Below, piece by piece: positions 30,315-39,941 of a stretch of DNA of 64,000 nt. Within the stretch, counting starts at the first letter, position 1, and each line of letters begins with the position of its first letter. Both the position numbers and the translations under genes were made by a program. Origin of the DNA: Mycobacterium rhizamassiliense (lineage in GTDB: Bacteria; Actinomycetota; Actinomycetes; Mycobacteriales; Mycobacteriaceae); contig NZ_LT721901.1 of the NCBI RefSeq assembly GCF_900157375.1, positions 3,458,315-3,522,314 on the forward strand, written 5' to 3'. The notes below the pieces were generated by a model that was not told the origin of the DNA, did not search any database, and worked only from the letters and a program-made list of their open reading frames with translations.

Positions 30315-31142
30315 ATGCAGGATGTTCATGTGCTCGCTCACCCGCGTACCGGCCAGCTGTTCGATTCGCCCGTCGAGCCCGGTACCGGATGGCCGGGCGA
30401 TCCGGCCACCGCGCAGACGGCGGTCGCGCGCGACGCCGCGCAGGTTTCCGGGCTGGCCGGCCGGGCGGTTTCGATAGCCGAACTGGACGCGCAGAGCAGT
30501 GTGTGCCGGGCTTGCCCGAGGCTGGTCACGTGGCGTGAAGAGGTGGCGGAGGTCAAGCGCCGCAGCTTCGCCGATCAGCCGTACTGGGGACGCCCGGTGC
30601 CGGGTTGGGGATCCGAGCAGCCGCGGCTGCTGATCGTCGGGTTGGCGCCCGCCGCGAACGGGGCCAACCGGACCGGACGTATGTTCACCGGCGACCGCTC
30701 CGGCGACCAGCTGTACGCGGCCCTGCATCGGGCCGGGCTGGTGAACCAGCCGACCAGTGTCGATGCCGCAGACGGCTTGCGCGCCAAGAAGATTCGGATC
30801 GTCGCTCCGGTGCGGTGCGCGCCGCCGGGCAATGCGCCGACGCCGGCGGAACGGACGACGTGCTCGCCGTGGCTGGACGCGGAATGGCTGCTGGTGTCCG
30901 AGCACGTCCGGGTCATCGTGGCGCTGGGCGGTTTCGCGTGGCAGGTCGCGCTGCGGCTACCGGGCATCGCCGGTATACCCAAGCCGCGGTTCGGGCACGG
31001 CGTGGTGGCCGAGCTGCCCTCCGGCAAGCGGTTGCTCGGTTGCTACCACCCCAGCCAGCAAAACATGTTTACCGGTAGGTTGACTCCGGCGATGCTCGAC
31101 GACGTATTCGGCGCGGCCAGGAAGCAGGCAGGGATTCGGTGA
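30315..31142 (+). CDS. udgB: Uracil-DNA glycosylase family 5, UdgB
   Basis: A 275-residue base-excision repair enzyme that removes uracil, and in this family also hypoxanthine and ethenocytosine, from DNA. It has the iron-sulphur cysteines beginning VCRACPRL, the active-site segment [24 protein letters not shown], in which family 5 lacks the usual catalytic Asp/Asn, and the minor-groove loop [16 protein letters not shown]. It resembles M. tuberculosis Rv1259 along its length. ATG 30315 is used; GTG 30330 is a possible later start. It diverges from tap and overlaps the next gene by 4 bases (GTGA). A second glycosylase-family gene lies at 39.4 kb. Confidence 0.93.
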   Translation: MQDVHVLAHPRTGQLFDSPVEPGTGWPGDPATAQTAVARDAAQVSGLAGRAVSIAELDAQSSVCRACPRLVTWREEVAEVKRRSFADQPYWGRPVPGWGSEQPRLLIVGLAPAANGANRTGRMFTGDRSGDQLYAALHRAGLVNQPTSVDAADGLRAKKIRIVAPVRCAPPGNAPTPAERTTCSPWLDAEWLLVSEHVRVIVALGGFAWQVALRLPGIAGIPKPRFGHGVVAELPSGKRLLGCYHPSQQNMFTGRLTPAMLDDVFGAARKQAGIR

Positions 31143-32269
31143 CTGAGGTCTTGATCTCCGGTGCCAGTGTCGCCGGCACGACGTTGGCGTATTGGCTTTG
31201 CCAGCACGGGTTTTCGGCGACGGTGGTGGAGCGCCACCCCGGGTTGCGGCCGGGGGGCCAAGCGATCGATGTGCGGGGCCCGGCGCTGGGAGTGCTCGAA
31301 CGCATGGGCCTGTTGGCCGCGGCTGCCGAACTCAAGACCGGAATCCGCGGGTCGTCGGTCGTCGACCGCGACGGCAACGAGCTGTCCCGCGACACCGAGT
31401 CGACGCCCACCGGCGGCCTGATCGACAACCCCGACATCGAGCTGCTGCGCGACGATTTGGTCGAGCTGCTTTACGAGGCGACGCTGCCCAGGACCGAGTA
31501 CCTGTTCGGCGACAGCATCGCCGAACTGGACAACCGCGGCGAGCTCGTCGAGGTGACCTTTGAGAGTGGAGCGTCGCGCAGTTTCGATCTGGTCATCGGC
31601 GCCGACGGCCTGCACTCCAACGTGCGCCGCCTGGTCTTCGGGCCCGAGGAACGCTTCATCAAGAGGCTCGGCACCTACGCGGCGATCTTCACCGTCCCCA
31701 ACGTCCTGAACCTGGACCACTGGCAGATGTGGCACTACGGGGACACCACGATGGCCGGGGTGTATAGCGCGCGCAACAACTCTGAGGCGCGGGCGATGCT
31801 CGGTTTCATGGACACCGACCTGCGTGTCGACTACCGCGACACCGAAGCACAGATCGCCGAAGTGGAACGGCGGATGGCCGGCGACGGCTGGATCCGGCCG
31901 CAGCTGCTGGAGTACATGCGGGCCGCGCCGGATTTCTACTTCGACGAGATGTCGCAGATCGTGATGGATCACTGGTCGATCGGCAGGGTGGCCCTGGTCG
32001 GCGACGCCGGCTACTGCTGTTCGCCGCTGTCGGGCCAGGGAACCAGTGTTGCCTTGCTGGGCGCCTACCTCCTGGCCGGCGAGCTGAAGGCCGCGACGCA
32101 GGGGGAGTGGATCGACCACGGCAGCGCCTTCATCAATTACTTCAAGCGTTTTCACGCCTATATCGAACGCACCCAATTCCTGGCCACCGACAACATCCCG
32201 GGCGGCGCCCCGATATCGCAGGAGCAGTTCGACGCGATCGTGCACTCGATCACCCTGCCGGACTACTGA
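31139..32269 (+). CDS. FAD-dependent monooxygenase/oxidoreductase (Rv1260-like)
   Basis: A 376-residue flavoprotein of the p-hydroxybenzoate hydroxylase-like fold. The N-terminal Rossmann motif is [15 protein letters not shown] with the arginine/glycine stretch [11 protein letters not shown]. Mid-protein [19 protein letters not shown] is the DG motif, and [17 protein letters not shown] is the GD motif that binds the flavin ribityl. This group includes TetX-like and aromatic hydroxylases; the substrate is unknown. GTG 31139 overlaps the udgB stop, so the two are cotranscribed although functionally unrelated. Confidence 0.9.
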   Translation: MTEVLISGASVAGTTLAYWLCQHGFSATVVERHPGLRPGGQAIDVRGPALGVLERMGLLAAAAELKTGIRGSSVVDRDGNELSRDTESTPTGGLIDNPDIELLRDDLVELLYEATLPRTEYLFGDSIAELDNRGELVEVTFESGASRSFDLVIGADGLHSNVRRLVFGPEERFIKRLGTYAAIFTVPNVLNLDHWQMWHYGDTTMAGVYSARNNSEARAMLGFMDTDLRVDYRDTEAQIAEVERRMAGDGWIRPQLLEYMRAAPDFYFDEMSQIVMDHWSIGRVALVGDAGYCCSPLSGQGTSVALLGAYLLAGELKAATQGEWIDHGSAFINYFKRFHAYIERTQFLATDNIPGGAPISQEQFDAIVHSITLPDY

Positions 32270-32271
32270 GC

Positions 32272-32285
32272 CGGGAACGTTCCCG
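32272..32285. promoter_or_regulatory. 14-bp perfect palindrome before the luciferase-like gene
   Basis: CGGGAACGTTCCCG is a perfect 14-base palindrome with no spacer. It lies 3 bases after the FAD monooxygenase stop and 23 bases before the GTG of the luciferase-like gene. A dyad of this kind suits a dimeric repressor operator; a weak terminator is less likely because no T run follows. Confidence 0.4.
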
Positions 32286-32308
32286 TTACGACGGGCGTTG
32301 AGGTCTTC

Positions 32309-33340
32309 GTGCGCCTTTCCGTCCTAGACCTCGTGCCGGTGCGCACCGACCAGTCCACCGGCGACGCGCTGGCGGCCACCGTGCAGTTGGCGCAGACCGC
32401 CGACCGGTTGGGCTTCACCCGCTACTGGGTCGCCGAACACCACAACATGCCGTCCGTTGGCGCCACCAGCCCGCCGGTGCTGCTTGCCTACCTGGCCGCG
32501 CAGACCGCGCGGCTGCGGCTCGGGTCCGGCGGGGTGATGCTGCCCAACCACGCGCCGCTGGCAGTCGCCGAGCAGTTCGCGCTGCTGGAAGCCGCCGCCC
32601 CCGGCCGGATCGACCTGGGCATCGGCCGCGCGCCCGGCTCCGACCCGGTGACCTCATATGCCCTGCGCGGTGGGCGGGACGACCGTGACATCGAGAACTT
32701 CCCCGAATATCTCGACGACGTGGTGGCGCTGATGAGCGCCCGCGGTGTGCGCGTTCCGCTGCGCTCCGGCGACTACCAGCTCAAGGCGACCCCCGCGGCC
32801 GCAAGCGAACCGCGCCTGTGGCTGCTGGGCTCGTCGATGTATTCGGCGCACCTGGCCGCGGCCAAGGGGCTGCCCTACGTGTTCGCCCACCACTTCTCCG
32901 GGCAGGGCACCGAGGAGGCGCTCGAGCTCTACCGGTCCCGCTTCAAGCCGAGCGCCGCCGCGCCCGAGCCGGTGACATTCCTGACGGTGAACGCCGCGGT
33001 GGCCGAAACACGCGACGAGGCAACGGCTTTGATGCTACCCAACTTGCAGATGATGGCGAGGCTGCGCACCGGCCAGCCGCTGGGGCCGGTGCCGTTGGTC
33101 GAGGAGGCCGAAGTCGCGCAACTGACGGACCAGCAGCAGCGAATAGTCGAGAGCGGGCTCGAGCGCGCCGTGCTCGGCGCGCCCTCGGAGGCCGCGGCCC
33201 AGCTGCGCGCCCTTGCCGAACGCTTCGGCGTCGACGAGGTGATGGTCCACCCCGTCGCGTCGGCCCACCGCGGCACCGACCCGGCCACCGCCCCGGCCCG
33301 CATCGCGACGCTGGAGCTGCTTGCCAAGGAGCTGTTCTAG
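32309..33340 (+). CDS. Luciferase-like (LLM class) flavin-dependent oxidoreductase
   Basis: A 343-residue TIM-barrel oxidoreductase of the bacterial luciferase family, MsnO8-type subgroup, using FMN or F420. Characteristic stretches are YWVAEHHNMPSVGATSP, LRLGSGGVMLPNHAPL and the helix start FALLEAAAPGRIDLGIGRAPG; the segment LLGSSMYSAHLAAAKGLPYVFAHHF is also typical. The substrate is unknown. The start is GTG 32309 behind TTGAGG. I do not recall this gene at the corresponding M. tuberculosis locus, where Rv1261c lies. Its TAG stop overlaps the stop of the convergent c-di-GMP gene within CTAG. Confidence 0.9.
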   Translation: MRLSVLDLVPVRTDQSTGDALAATVQLAQTADRLGFTRYWVAEHHNMPSVGATSPPVLLAYLAAQTARLRLGSGGVMLPNHAPLAVAEQFALLEAAAPGRIDLGIGRAPGSDPVTSYALRGGRDDRDIENFPEYLDDVVALMSARGVRVPLRSGDYQLKATPAAASEPRLWLLGSSMYSAHLAAAKGLPYVFAHHFSGQGTEEALELYRSRFKPSAAAPEPVTFLTVNAAVAETRDEATALMLPNLQMMARLRTGQPLGPVPLVEEAEVAQLTDQQQRIVESGLERAVLGAPSEAAAQLRALAERFGVDEVMVHPVASAHRGTDPATAPARIATLELLAKELF

Positions 33341-36300
33341 TCCCAGACGCCGGTCTGCTCGACCTGACGCGCATCGGGATCGGCGACGTGCGCGCGCACC
33401 CAATGCTCCAGCTCGTGCGGCGGCACCGCCGGGCTGTGCACGAAACCCTGGCTGATCGTGCAGCCGTAGCGGCGCAATGCGCTCAAGGTGAATTCGTCCT
33501 CGACGCCCTCGGCCACCAGGTCGGCGCCGAGGCTGTGCGCCAGCGCCACCGTGGAGCGCACGATCGCGACCGACCGGGGGTCGTGGGCCAGCCTGGCCAC
33601 GAACACCCTGTCGAGTTTGAGCTCGTCGACCGAGACGTCCTGCAGGCGGGCCAGCGACGACCAGCCGGTCCCGTAGTCGTCGAGCGAGATCCGCACACCG
33701 CGGCGCTGCAGTTCGGCCACGGTATTGCGGGATCGCGCCGAGTCGACGAGGGCGCTTTCGGTGATCTCGACGATCAGGGCGTCCGCGGGCAGGTTGTGGG
33801 TCCACAGCAGCCAGTCGATCGTTCCGACCAGGTCGAGGTCGATCAGGTTCGTCGTCGACAGGTTCACCGCCACCGACGACGCGATGCCTTGCTGGCGCCA
33901 GGTCTGGATCTGCTCGAGGGCGACTTTGAGGGTTCGGTTGGCCACCTTGCGCATCAGCCCGGCGCTTTCGGCGGCGGGCAGGAATTCCTCGGGGTGCAGC
34001 AGTCCGCGGTTGGGGTGGTTCCAGCGCAGCAGCGCTTCGACGCTGTGCACGCTGCCGTCGAACGCGTTGATCTTGGGCTGGTAGTACAGCGTCGGCTCGT
34101 TGCCCTTGACCAGCGCGGTGCGCAATTCGTCGATCAGGCTGGGGTCGTTTTCGCGATGCGAGTCGAACGCGCAGTCGTACACGGCGATCTTGCTGAGGGC
34201 GAATTTGGCGTAGGGAATTGCGGTTTCGGCGCGACTCAGCAGTTCTTGCGGATGATCACAATGGTCTGGACACAGCGCAATACCGACGCACGCGTCGACC
34301 CGCACGGTGATCGAGTCCAGCGCGAACGGCTTGCGCAAGACCTCGAGCAGGCGGGTCGCCTGCGCGCGTGCGCCGATGAGGTCGGCCCCTTCGGTCAGCA
34401 GGACGGCGAATTCGTCGTCGCCCACCCGCGCCAGCACATCCCCGCGCCGCACGCTGTTCGCGAGCCGATTCGCGATGTGGCGCACCAGTTCGTCGCCGAA
34501 ACGGCGATCGATCGTGTCGTTGATTTCGTGGAACTCGTACAAGTTCATCAGCAACAGCGCGGTGCGTGATGTGGTCTTCAGCGTCGACTCGGGTCCGCCC
34601 GCAGGGGGGCCGGACTGCGCGGTCAGGGACGTCGCCAGCGAGCGCCGGTTGGGCAGCGTGGTCAACTCGTCGGTCATGGCGCTCTTGTGGCTTTCGGCCA
34701 CCAGGCTGACGTCGCGGAAGGTCGCCGAGAAGCGCACCGCGACCGCGATGAGGCTGAACGCGGCCAGGGTGGCGGCGAGCACCGAATTGTGGCCCAACAC
34801 AATGACGCCGAGCGCAACGGCCGTGCACGCCAGCGGCACCGCATAGGAGCTGAGCGCGCGTCGCGTGGGCACCGCCGCCGACGACCTGGGCGCCCAACTG
34901 GCCATCGCCATCAACAGCGACGCGGCGGGCCACAGGGCGTCGAGGGTGGAACCGACGCGGTACGAGCCCGCGGCGGTCTCGAAAAGGTACTCCGTGTCCG
35001 CGACCGCGAAACCGACCAAGCCTCCGATAAGCAAGGCCAGACGGAATTCATTGCGCCAGCCCAGGATTGGCACCACCCCGGCGGCCAGAATCAACAGCAC
35101 CAGGTCGCCCCACGGGTAGATGAGGCCCACCAGCACCGTCGCCGGCCGGTGCGCCGCGGCCGCGTGCAGGGGGCCCGCGCGCAGCGCCGCCGCCACCGCG
35201 GCCATCGCCAGCCCGCACACCAGCGAATCGAGCCGCACCGAAAGCGCCGCCCACTTCAGTCGCGCCCGGATGAGCACCAGCAGACCAAGGTAGACAAGCG
35301 GATAGAACGCCAGGTATTCCGGATCGGCCACCGAGGGCGACTGGCCATTCGGCACCCACAGGGCGTAGACGATGTCGCCGAGCGCCGAGCACAGCATGCC
35401 GGCCGCGATCAGCCCCCACGCCAACCGGTCGGGCTTGACCTGGTAGGCGCGCACCGCAATGAGCGCCGCCGCCAACACATTCAGCGTGGAGTATAGGAAC
35501 TTGGCGACGAACGGACTCTGGCTGACATGCGGGTCGAGGGTGCCCATGATGGCGAAGGCGGCCACACCAACTGCCAACAGCAGCAAGGCCAATCGGATCG
35601 CCGGGGTCGGCCACTGGATGGCCGTCTGCACATCGGTGCGCGGGTCTTCGGTCGACATCGCGAGCTGGGCGATCGGGGCTGTCACCCGGGGCGCGGGCGA
35701 GCCGGACGCCCCGGCGGCCAGGCTGGCCACGCCTCCCGCCGGTCCGCCCGGCTCCGGAGCCGTAAAGGGCAGCGTCAGATCCGGCACGAAGCTGCGGATG
35801 CATTGGCCGCCTTCGCGTTTGGCGGCATACATCGCCAAGTCGGCGTGGCGCATCAGCTGGTCGGCGGAGCTGTTGGCCGCCGCGGGGGCCACCGTGAAGC
35901 CGATGCTCGGCCGGACCGCGATGGGAACGTTCTCGATCACCACCTCGGCCTTGAAGGCCTCCAGAACTCGCTGCGCCGTCGCTTGGGTCTGTTCGACGGA
36001 ACCCTCGACGAGGACGGCGAATTCGTCACCGCCGAGGCGGGCGACCGCGCCCAGGTCGCCCACGGCGGTGGTGAGCCGGCCCGCAACCCAGACCAGCAGC
36101 TCATCTCCCGCCGGATGGCCGAGCGCGTCGTTGACGGATTTGAAATTGTCGAGGTCGAGCCATAGCACCCCGATCGCCTTGCTGTCCGGGCCTTTTCGGG
36201 CCACCGCTTCGTCCAGCCTATGCAAAAAGTGGGCGCGGTTGGGCAGCCCGGTCAGGCTGTCGCGAAACGCTTCCCTGGCGACCTCTTTCAACAACTTCTG

Positions 36301-37278
36301 GTTTTCCAGGAGCACGACGAATTGCCGCGCGAGCACCGCGATGACGAGAATGGTCAGCGCCGCGAGCATCGGGCCGTGTTTCATCAGGCCGACCGCGTGA
36401 CCCATGCCGACCGCGGCGGCCAGCACCAGCGGCAGGTACGGCAGCCACAGCAGCGGCCGGGACAAATTCTCACTCTGCGACGCCGGCAAGGGTGGCTCTT
36501 TCACGCTGGACAGCGCCGCGACCGCCAGCAGTCCCAGCCCGGCCACCCGGCCCAGGTCGGCCAGCACGGTCGCGTGATAGCTGCCGACGCCGCTGTGAAA
36601 CACCGTCAAGATGTCGAAGATGTTGATCGTCGCGGTCCCGGCGGCGAGCAGGGTCCGGCTCGGCGGGTCATTGGGGCGGCGCCGCGACAGCATCAGGATC
36701 GCCGTCGTCAGCAGGATGACGTCGTTGAAAACGTGCACCAGCGTCGCGGGCCGCGAATCGCTGTGCTCGCGCAGCTGCTTGTCCAGGACGAACACCCACG
36801 ACACCACGAACAGCGACGTCGTGACGATCACGCCGTCCAGCAGCAGCCGTCGCGGGCTGTGCCGGGACGCCTGGGACATCAGGATCAACGACGCGAGGGC
36901 CCCGATGGGCCACAGGCAGAGCACGATCTCGGCGGCCGCCGGGTGGGTCGCGTGTTCCAGGTCCGGCCGCGCCTCGTAGACGGCCCAGATGAACTGACCG
37001 ACCGCCCATCCCAGCACGCCCGTGACCAGCGCCAGCCAGCCCAGTCTGGTGCGCCCGACCGACAGGCGGGCCGCGTGACCGGCGCACGCCGCGGTGAAGA
37101 CCAGGCACATCACCACCGCGATGTCGTCGACCGGCCGCGTCTCGTAGCTGCCCTCCCAACCCCAGAGCCCGGAGGCGACCACCAGCCCGGCAGCCAGCGA
37201 GTAAATCCCCAGGATGAGCCAGCCGACGCGGGCGGGCAGCCGGAATCGCCGCCACGGATTCCGTTTCCCGCGTCCCAT
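33337..37278 (-). CDS. Giant double-module membrane GGDEF-GGDEF-EAL c-di-GMP protein
   Basis: A 1313-residue membrane protein for cyclic-di-GMP turnover. It has an N-terminal block of about nine helices (residues 15-320), then a GGDEF domain with an intact GGDEF at 416-420 and no RxxD inhibitory site. A Pro/Ala linker and a second helix block (about 565-830) follow, then a degenerate second GGDEF (GDDEF at 953-957). The EAL domain comes last, with EAL at 1081-1083, VNLST, EITESAL, LDDYGTGWSSL, ELKLDRVFV, AEGVEDE and SQGFVHSPAV, all the metal-binding and catalytic residues expected of an active phosphodiesterase. ATG 37278 follows GGGG at a good distance. A MSTEDPRTD at the second block looks like the start of a once separate protein, suggesting a gene fusion. 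Confidence 0.9.
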   Translation of the reverse strand: MGRGKRNPWRRFRLPARVGWLILGIYSLAAGLVVASGLWGWEGSYETRPVDDIAVVMCLVFTAACAGHAARLSVGRTRLGWLALVTGVLGWAVGQFIWAVYEARPDLEHATHPAAAEIVLCLWPIGALASLILMSQASRHSPRRLLLDGVIVTTSLFVVSWVFVLDKQLREHSDSRPATLVHVFNDVILLTTAILMLSRRRPNDPPSRTLLAAGTATINIFDILTVFHSGVGSYHATVLADLGRVAGLGLLAVAALSSVKEPPLPASQSENLSRPLLWLPYLPLVLAAAVGMGHAVGLMKHGPMLAALTILVIAVLARQFVVLLENQKLLKEVAREAFRDSLTGLPNRAHFLHRLDEAVARKGPDSKAIGVLWLDLDNFKSVNDALGHPAGDELLVWVAGRLTTAVGDLGAVARLGGDEFAVLVEGSVEQTQATAQRVLEAFKAEVVIENVPIAVRPSIGFTVAPAAANSSADQLMRHADLAMYAAKREGGQCIRSFVPDLTLPFTAPEPGGPAGGVASLAAGASGSPAPRVTAPIAQLAMSTEDPRTDVQTAIQWPTPAIRLALLLLAVGVAAFAIMGTLDPHVSQSPFVAKFLYSTLNVLAAALIAVRAYQVKPDRLAWGLIAAGMLCSALGDIVYALWVPNGQSPSVADPEYLAFYPLVYLGLLVLIRARLKWAALSVRLDSLVCGLAMAAVAAALRAGPLHAAAAHRPATVLVGLIYPWGDLVLLILAAGVVPILGWRNEFRLALLIGGLVGFAVADTEYLFETAAGSYRVGSTLDALWPAASLLMAMASWAPRSSAAVPTRRALSSYAVPLACTAVALGVIVLGHNSVLAATLAAFSLIAVAVRFSATFRDVSLVAESHKSAMTDELTTLPNRRSLATSLTAQSGPPAGGPESTLKTTSRTALLLMNLYEFHEINDTIDRRFGDELVRHIANRLANSVRRGDVLARVGDDEFAVLLTEGADLIGARAQATRLLEVLRKPFALDSITVRVDACVGIALCPDHCDHPQELLSRAETAIPYAKFALSKIAVYDCAFDSHRENDPSLIDELRTALVKGNEPTLYYQPKINAFDGSVHSVEALLRWNHPNRGLLHPEEFLPAAESAGLMRKVANRTLKVALEQIQTWRQQGIASSVAVNLSTTNLIDLDLVGTIDWLLWTHNLPADALIVEITESALVDSARSRNTVAELQRRGVRISLDDYGTGWSSLARLQDVSVDELKLDRVFVARLAHDPRSVAIVRSTVALAHSLGADLVAEGVEDEFTLSALRRYGCTISQGFVHSPAVPPHELEHWVRAHVADPDARQVEQTGVWD

Positions 37279-37519
37279 AGCAGCCACCCCGTCTGCGTCA
37301 TGCGGTGAACAGGCGAAGCTTCACCGCGTTAGGGCAGAATAAACCGCCGAATTGGGTTTGCTACCGCTTTTTTCAGCTCGTTGTCGTTTACGCGCGTACC
37401 AAAACGCCGCGGGGGCAGGCCTCGGCTTCATCATCTGGCACGAAGTTTGCTGGATCGGCGGGCAGCATCAGGCTGCCGGCTAGCCCGAAAGCCTTGGCCC
37501 GAAATCGATTTCGTGAATC
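37279..37519. other. Intergenic region between HIT gene and the c-di-GMP gene
   Basis: About 240 bases that include the promoter side of the large c-di-GMP gene. On the minus strand, in the same frame as the HIT gene but after its stop, an ATG at 37468 opens a 26-codon frame (MLPADPANF through VLVRA, stop at 37388) with mycobacterial codon bias. It has no recognisable family and may be a small protein, a decayed extension of the HIT protein, or chance. Confidence 0.3.
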
Positions 37520-37948
37520 TTACGGGTTCGCATCGATGCGCGCCAGCGCGTCGCGCAGGATCTGACCGGTGGCCTCGCGGTCGGGGTCTCGGCGCAGCAC
37601 CATTCCCTTGGCGACCGCCAGCTTGTCGCCGTTGCGGCGCGGCAATACATGCAGGTGGATGTGGAATACGGACTGAAAGGCGGCGCGGCCGTCGTTGATC
37701 CCGATGTTCGTCGCGTCGGCCAATTCCGCCGCGCGGGCCGCGCGGGCGATCCGCTGCCCGATGGCGACCATCTCGGCCAATGTCTGCGCGGGAGTGTCGG
37801 TGAGGTCGACGGTGTGCCGCTTGGGCACCACCAGGGTGTGGCCCCGGGTGAACGGGCGGATGTCGAGGATCGCCAGGTAGTCGTCGTCTTCATGGATCCG
37901 GATGGCCGGGGCCTCGCCGGCGACGATCGCACAGAAAACGCAGGACAT
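37520..37948 (-). CDS. HIT-family nucleotide hydrolase (Rv1262c-like)
   Basis: A 142-residue histidine-triad protein, cytosolic, hydrolysing nucleoside phosphoramidates or dinucleoside polyphosphates. The N-terminal CVFC is half of the zinc site, PFTRGHTLVVPKRH is the conserved substrate-binding region, and the triad is HIHLHVLPR with the nucleophilic central His. ATG 37948 is set by the usual short MSCVFCAIV start; the longer open frame upstream runs opposite amiB2. It diverges from amiB2 with a 63-base gap between starts. Confidence 0.92.
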   Translation of the reverse strand: MSCVFCAIVAGEAPAIRIHEDDDYLAILDIRPFTRGHTLVVPKRHTVDLTDTPAQTLAEMVAIGQRIARAARAAELADATNIGINDGRAAFQSVFHIHLHVLPRRNGDKLAVAKGMVLRRDPDREATGQILRDALARIDANP

Positions 37949-38011
37949 GCCGCCACGGTACTGGGTGCGTCCCGCGGCGATCTCGGGCCCGCCGGGGGAT
38001 ACGCTGCCGCA

Positions 38012-39400
38012 GTGGACGCTCGCGATCTTGCCTTCGCCGGCGCGGCCGCGCAGGCGCAGCTGCTGGCCGATGGTGCGGTGACCGCACCTGAGCTGCTGGA
38101 GATCTATCTCGAACGGATCGCGCGCTTGGACAGCGACCTGCGCTCCTACCGCGTGGTGCTGACCGACAGCGCGCGCGACGAGGCCGATGCGGCCCAGGAG
38201 TTGCTCGACGCCGGTGAGCGGCTGCCGCTGCTCGGCGTGCCGGTCGCGATCAAGGACGACGTCGACGTCGCCGGCGAGGTGACGGCGTGCGGCAGTGGCG
38301 GTCACGGACCCGCGGTGGCCTCCGACGCCGAGGCGGTGCGGCGATTGCGCGCGGCCGGTGCCGTCATCCTCGGTAAGACGAATGTGCCCGAGTTGATGAT
38401 CTTCCCCTTCACCGAGTCGCTGACGTTCGGTGCGACGCGCAATCCGTGGAACCTGGGCCGCAGCCCGGGCGGGAGCAGCGGCGGTAGCGGTGCCGCGGTC
38501 GCCGCGGGTCTGGCGCCGCTGGCGCTGGGATCCGATGGTGGCGGCTCGATTCGCATCCCGTCATCCTGGTGCGGCCTGTACGGCCTGAAACCGCAACGTG
38601 ATCGGGTGTCTGTCGAACCGCACGACAATGCCTGGCAAGGGTTGAGCGTCAACGGCCCGATCGCGCGTTCGGTGCTGGACGCGGCGACGTTTCTCGATGC
38701 GACGTCGACGGTGCCGGGACCCGATGGCGAGTTCGTCGCCGCCGCCCGCCGCGAGCCCGGAAAGCTGCGAATTGCCTTGAGCACCAAGGTCCCAACGCTT
38801 CCGGTGCGGGCGGGTCAACAGCAGATGGCTGCCGTCGAGCAGGCCGGCGCGTTGCTGCGCGACCTGGGCCACGAGGTCATCGTCGCCGACCCCGACTATC
38901 CGCTGCCCCAGATCTACGCGAACTTCCTGCCCCGCTTCCTGCGGGGCATCAGTGACGACGCCGACGCGCAGGCGCACCCGGAGCGGCTGGAATCGCGCAC
39001 CCGCAGCATGGCGCGCGCCGGGTCGTTTTTCTCCGACCGGCGGATGGAGCAGCTGCGGGGCATCGAGGATCGGGTGAGCGCCAAGATCCAGTCGATCTTC
39101 GACGACGTCGACGTCGTCCTCACGCCGGGCACCACCGCGCCACCGTCCCGCATCGGCGCTTACCGCAAACGTGGCTGGGTGTCGACGCTGCTCGCGGTCT
39201 CCCAGCAGGTTCCGTATTTCCCGGTGTGGAACCTCACCGGCCAGCCGGCCGCGGTGGTGCCATGGGATCTCGACGGCTACGGCTTGCCGATGTCGGTGCA
39301 ACTCGTCGGCCGGCCCTACGACGAGGCGACGCTGTTGTCGCTGTCCGCGCAGATCGAACGCGCGCGGCCGTGGGCGCACCGGCGACCTCCGGTGTCATGA
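38012..39400 (+). CDS. amiB2: Amidase signature enzyme AmiB2
   Basis: A 462-residue amidase, the same length as M. tuberculosis Rv1263. The Ser-cisSer-Lys triad is visible: the lysine in PVAIKDDVDVAGE, the glycine-serine-rich signature SPGGSSGGSGAAVAAG, and the nucleophile region GSDGGGSIRIPSSWCG. It hydrolyses aliphatic or aromatic amides; the natural substrate is unknown and no Gat partners lie nearby. The start is GTG 38012, giving MDARDLAFAGAAAQ, with a GGGGG about 13 bases upstream. The frame is open further back over the HIT gene but that part is a shadow. The 3' end overlaps the convergent glycosylase gene by 6 bases. Confidence 0.95.
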   Translation: MDARDLAFAGAAAQAQLLADGAVTAPELLEIYLERIARLDSDLRSYRVVLTDSARDEADAAQELLDAGERLPLLGVPVAIKDDVDVAGEVTACGSGGHGPAVASDAEAVRRLRAAGAVILGKTNVPELMIFPFTESLTFGATRNPWNLGRSPGGSSGGSGAAVAAGLAPLALGSDGGGSIRIPSSWCGLYGLKPQRDRVSVEPHDNAWQGLSVNGPIARSVLDAATFLDATSTVPGPDGEFVAAARREPGKLRIALSTKVPTLPVRAGQQQMAAVEQAGALLRDLGHEVIVADPDYPLPQIYANFLPRFLRGISDDADAQAHPERLESRTRSMARAGSFFSDRRMEQLRGIEDRVSAKIQSIFDDVDVVLTPGTTAPPSRIGAYRKRGWVSTLLAVSQQVPYFPVWNLTGQPAAVVPWDLDGYGLPMSVQLVGRPYDEATLLSLSAQIERARPWAHRRPPVS

Positions 39401-39901
39401 GGCGACTATCGCCCGCCACGCCGCCAGCTTGACGCCGGGCCGCGTCGCGTGCGCCGGGCTGGTCGACGGCAGCCGCTGAAATTCCAGTCGTTGCGCGACA
39501 GATGCCGGCCTGGGTGCCAGCCTGCGATAAAGCTCGGCCGCCTTGGCGCCGTTGAAGTACACCCGCGTGATCGTGGGGTATTCCGCGAACAGCGCGCCAA
39601 AGTCGTTGACCACCAAGCTCTTCGGGTCGAATGCCGAGTCTGAGCTGCCGGCCCGACGGCACCGGTGCAGTACGTCCCAGAGGGCGACGCGGTGGGACCG
39701 CAACGCGGCCAGCCGCGCGTCATACGGCGCCTCGGCGTCGAATCCGAAAAGCTCAGCGGTGATCGCCCAGAACGCATTTCGCGGATTGGCGTAGTACTGG
39801 CGCAGCCTCAGCGACTGCGCGCTCGGAAACGAGCCGAGGATCAGCACCCCGGCCCGATCGTCGACGACCGGCGGGAACCCTTCGAGAAGCGCTGCACTCA
39901 T
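39395..39901 (-). CDS. DNA-deoxyinosine (hypoxanthine) glycosylase-like protein, UDG superfamily
   Basis: A 168-residue protein of the uracil-DNA glycosylase superfamily, HDG/MUG-like branch. The first active-site motif is [27 protein letters not shown], with Asn in the position used by family 6 enzymes. [20 protein letters not shown] follows, then [12 protein letters not shown], and the C-terminal loop LPSTSPAH takes the place of the HPSP minor-groove loop. It would remove deaminated adenine (hypoxanthine), and possibly uracil, from DNA. I do not recall it between amiB2 and Rv1264 in M. tuberculosis. Its start at 39901 diverges from the cyclase gene by 40 bases. Confidence 0.85.
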   Translation of the reverse strand: MSAALLEGFPPVVDDRAGVLILGSFPSAQSLRLRQYYANPRNAFWAITAELFGFDAEAPYDARLAALRSHRVALWDVLHRCRRAGSSDSAFDPKSLVVNDFGALFAEYPTITRVYFNGAKAAELYRRLAPRPASVAQRLEFQRLPSTSPAHATRPGVKLAAWRAIVAS

Positions 39902-39941
39902 CGCAACACATCATCGCGCGCCGGCGTTGTACGTTGGCCAG

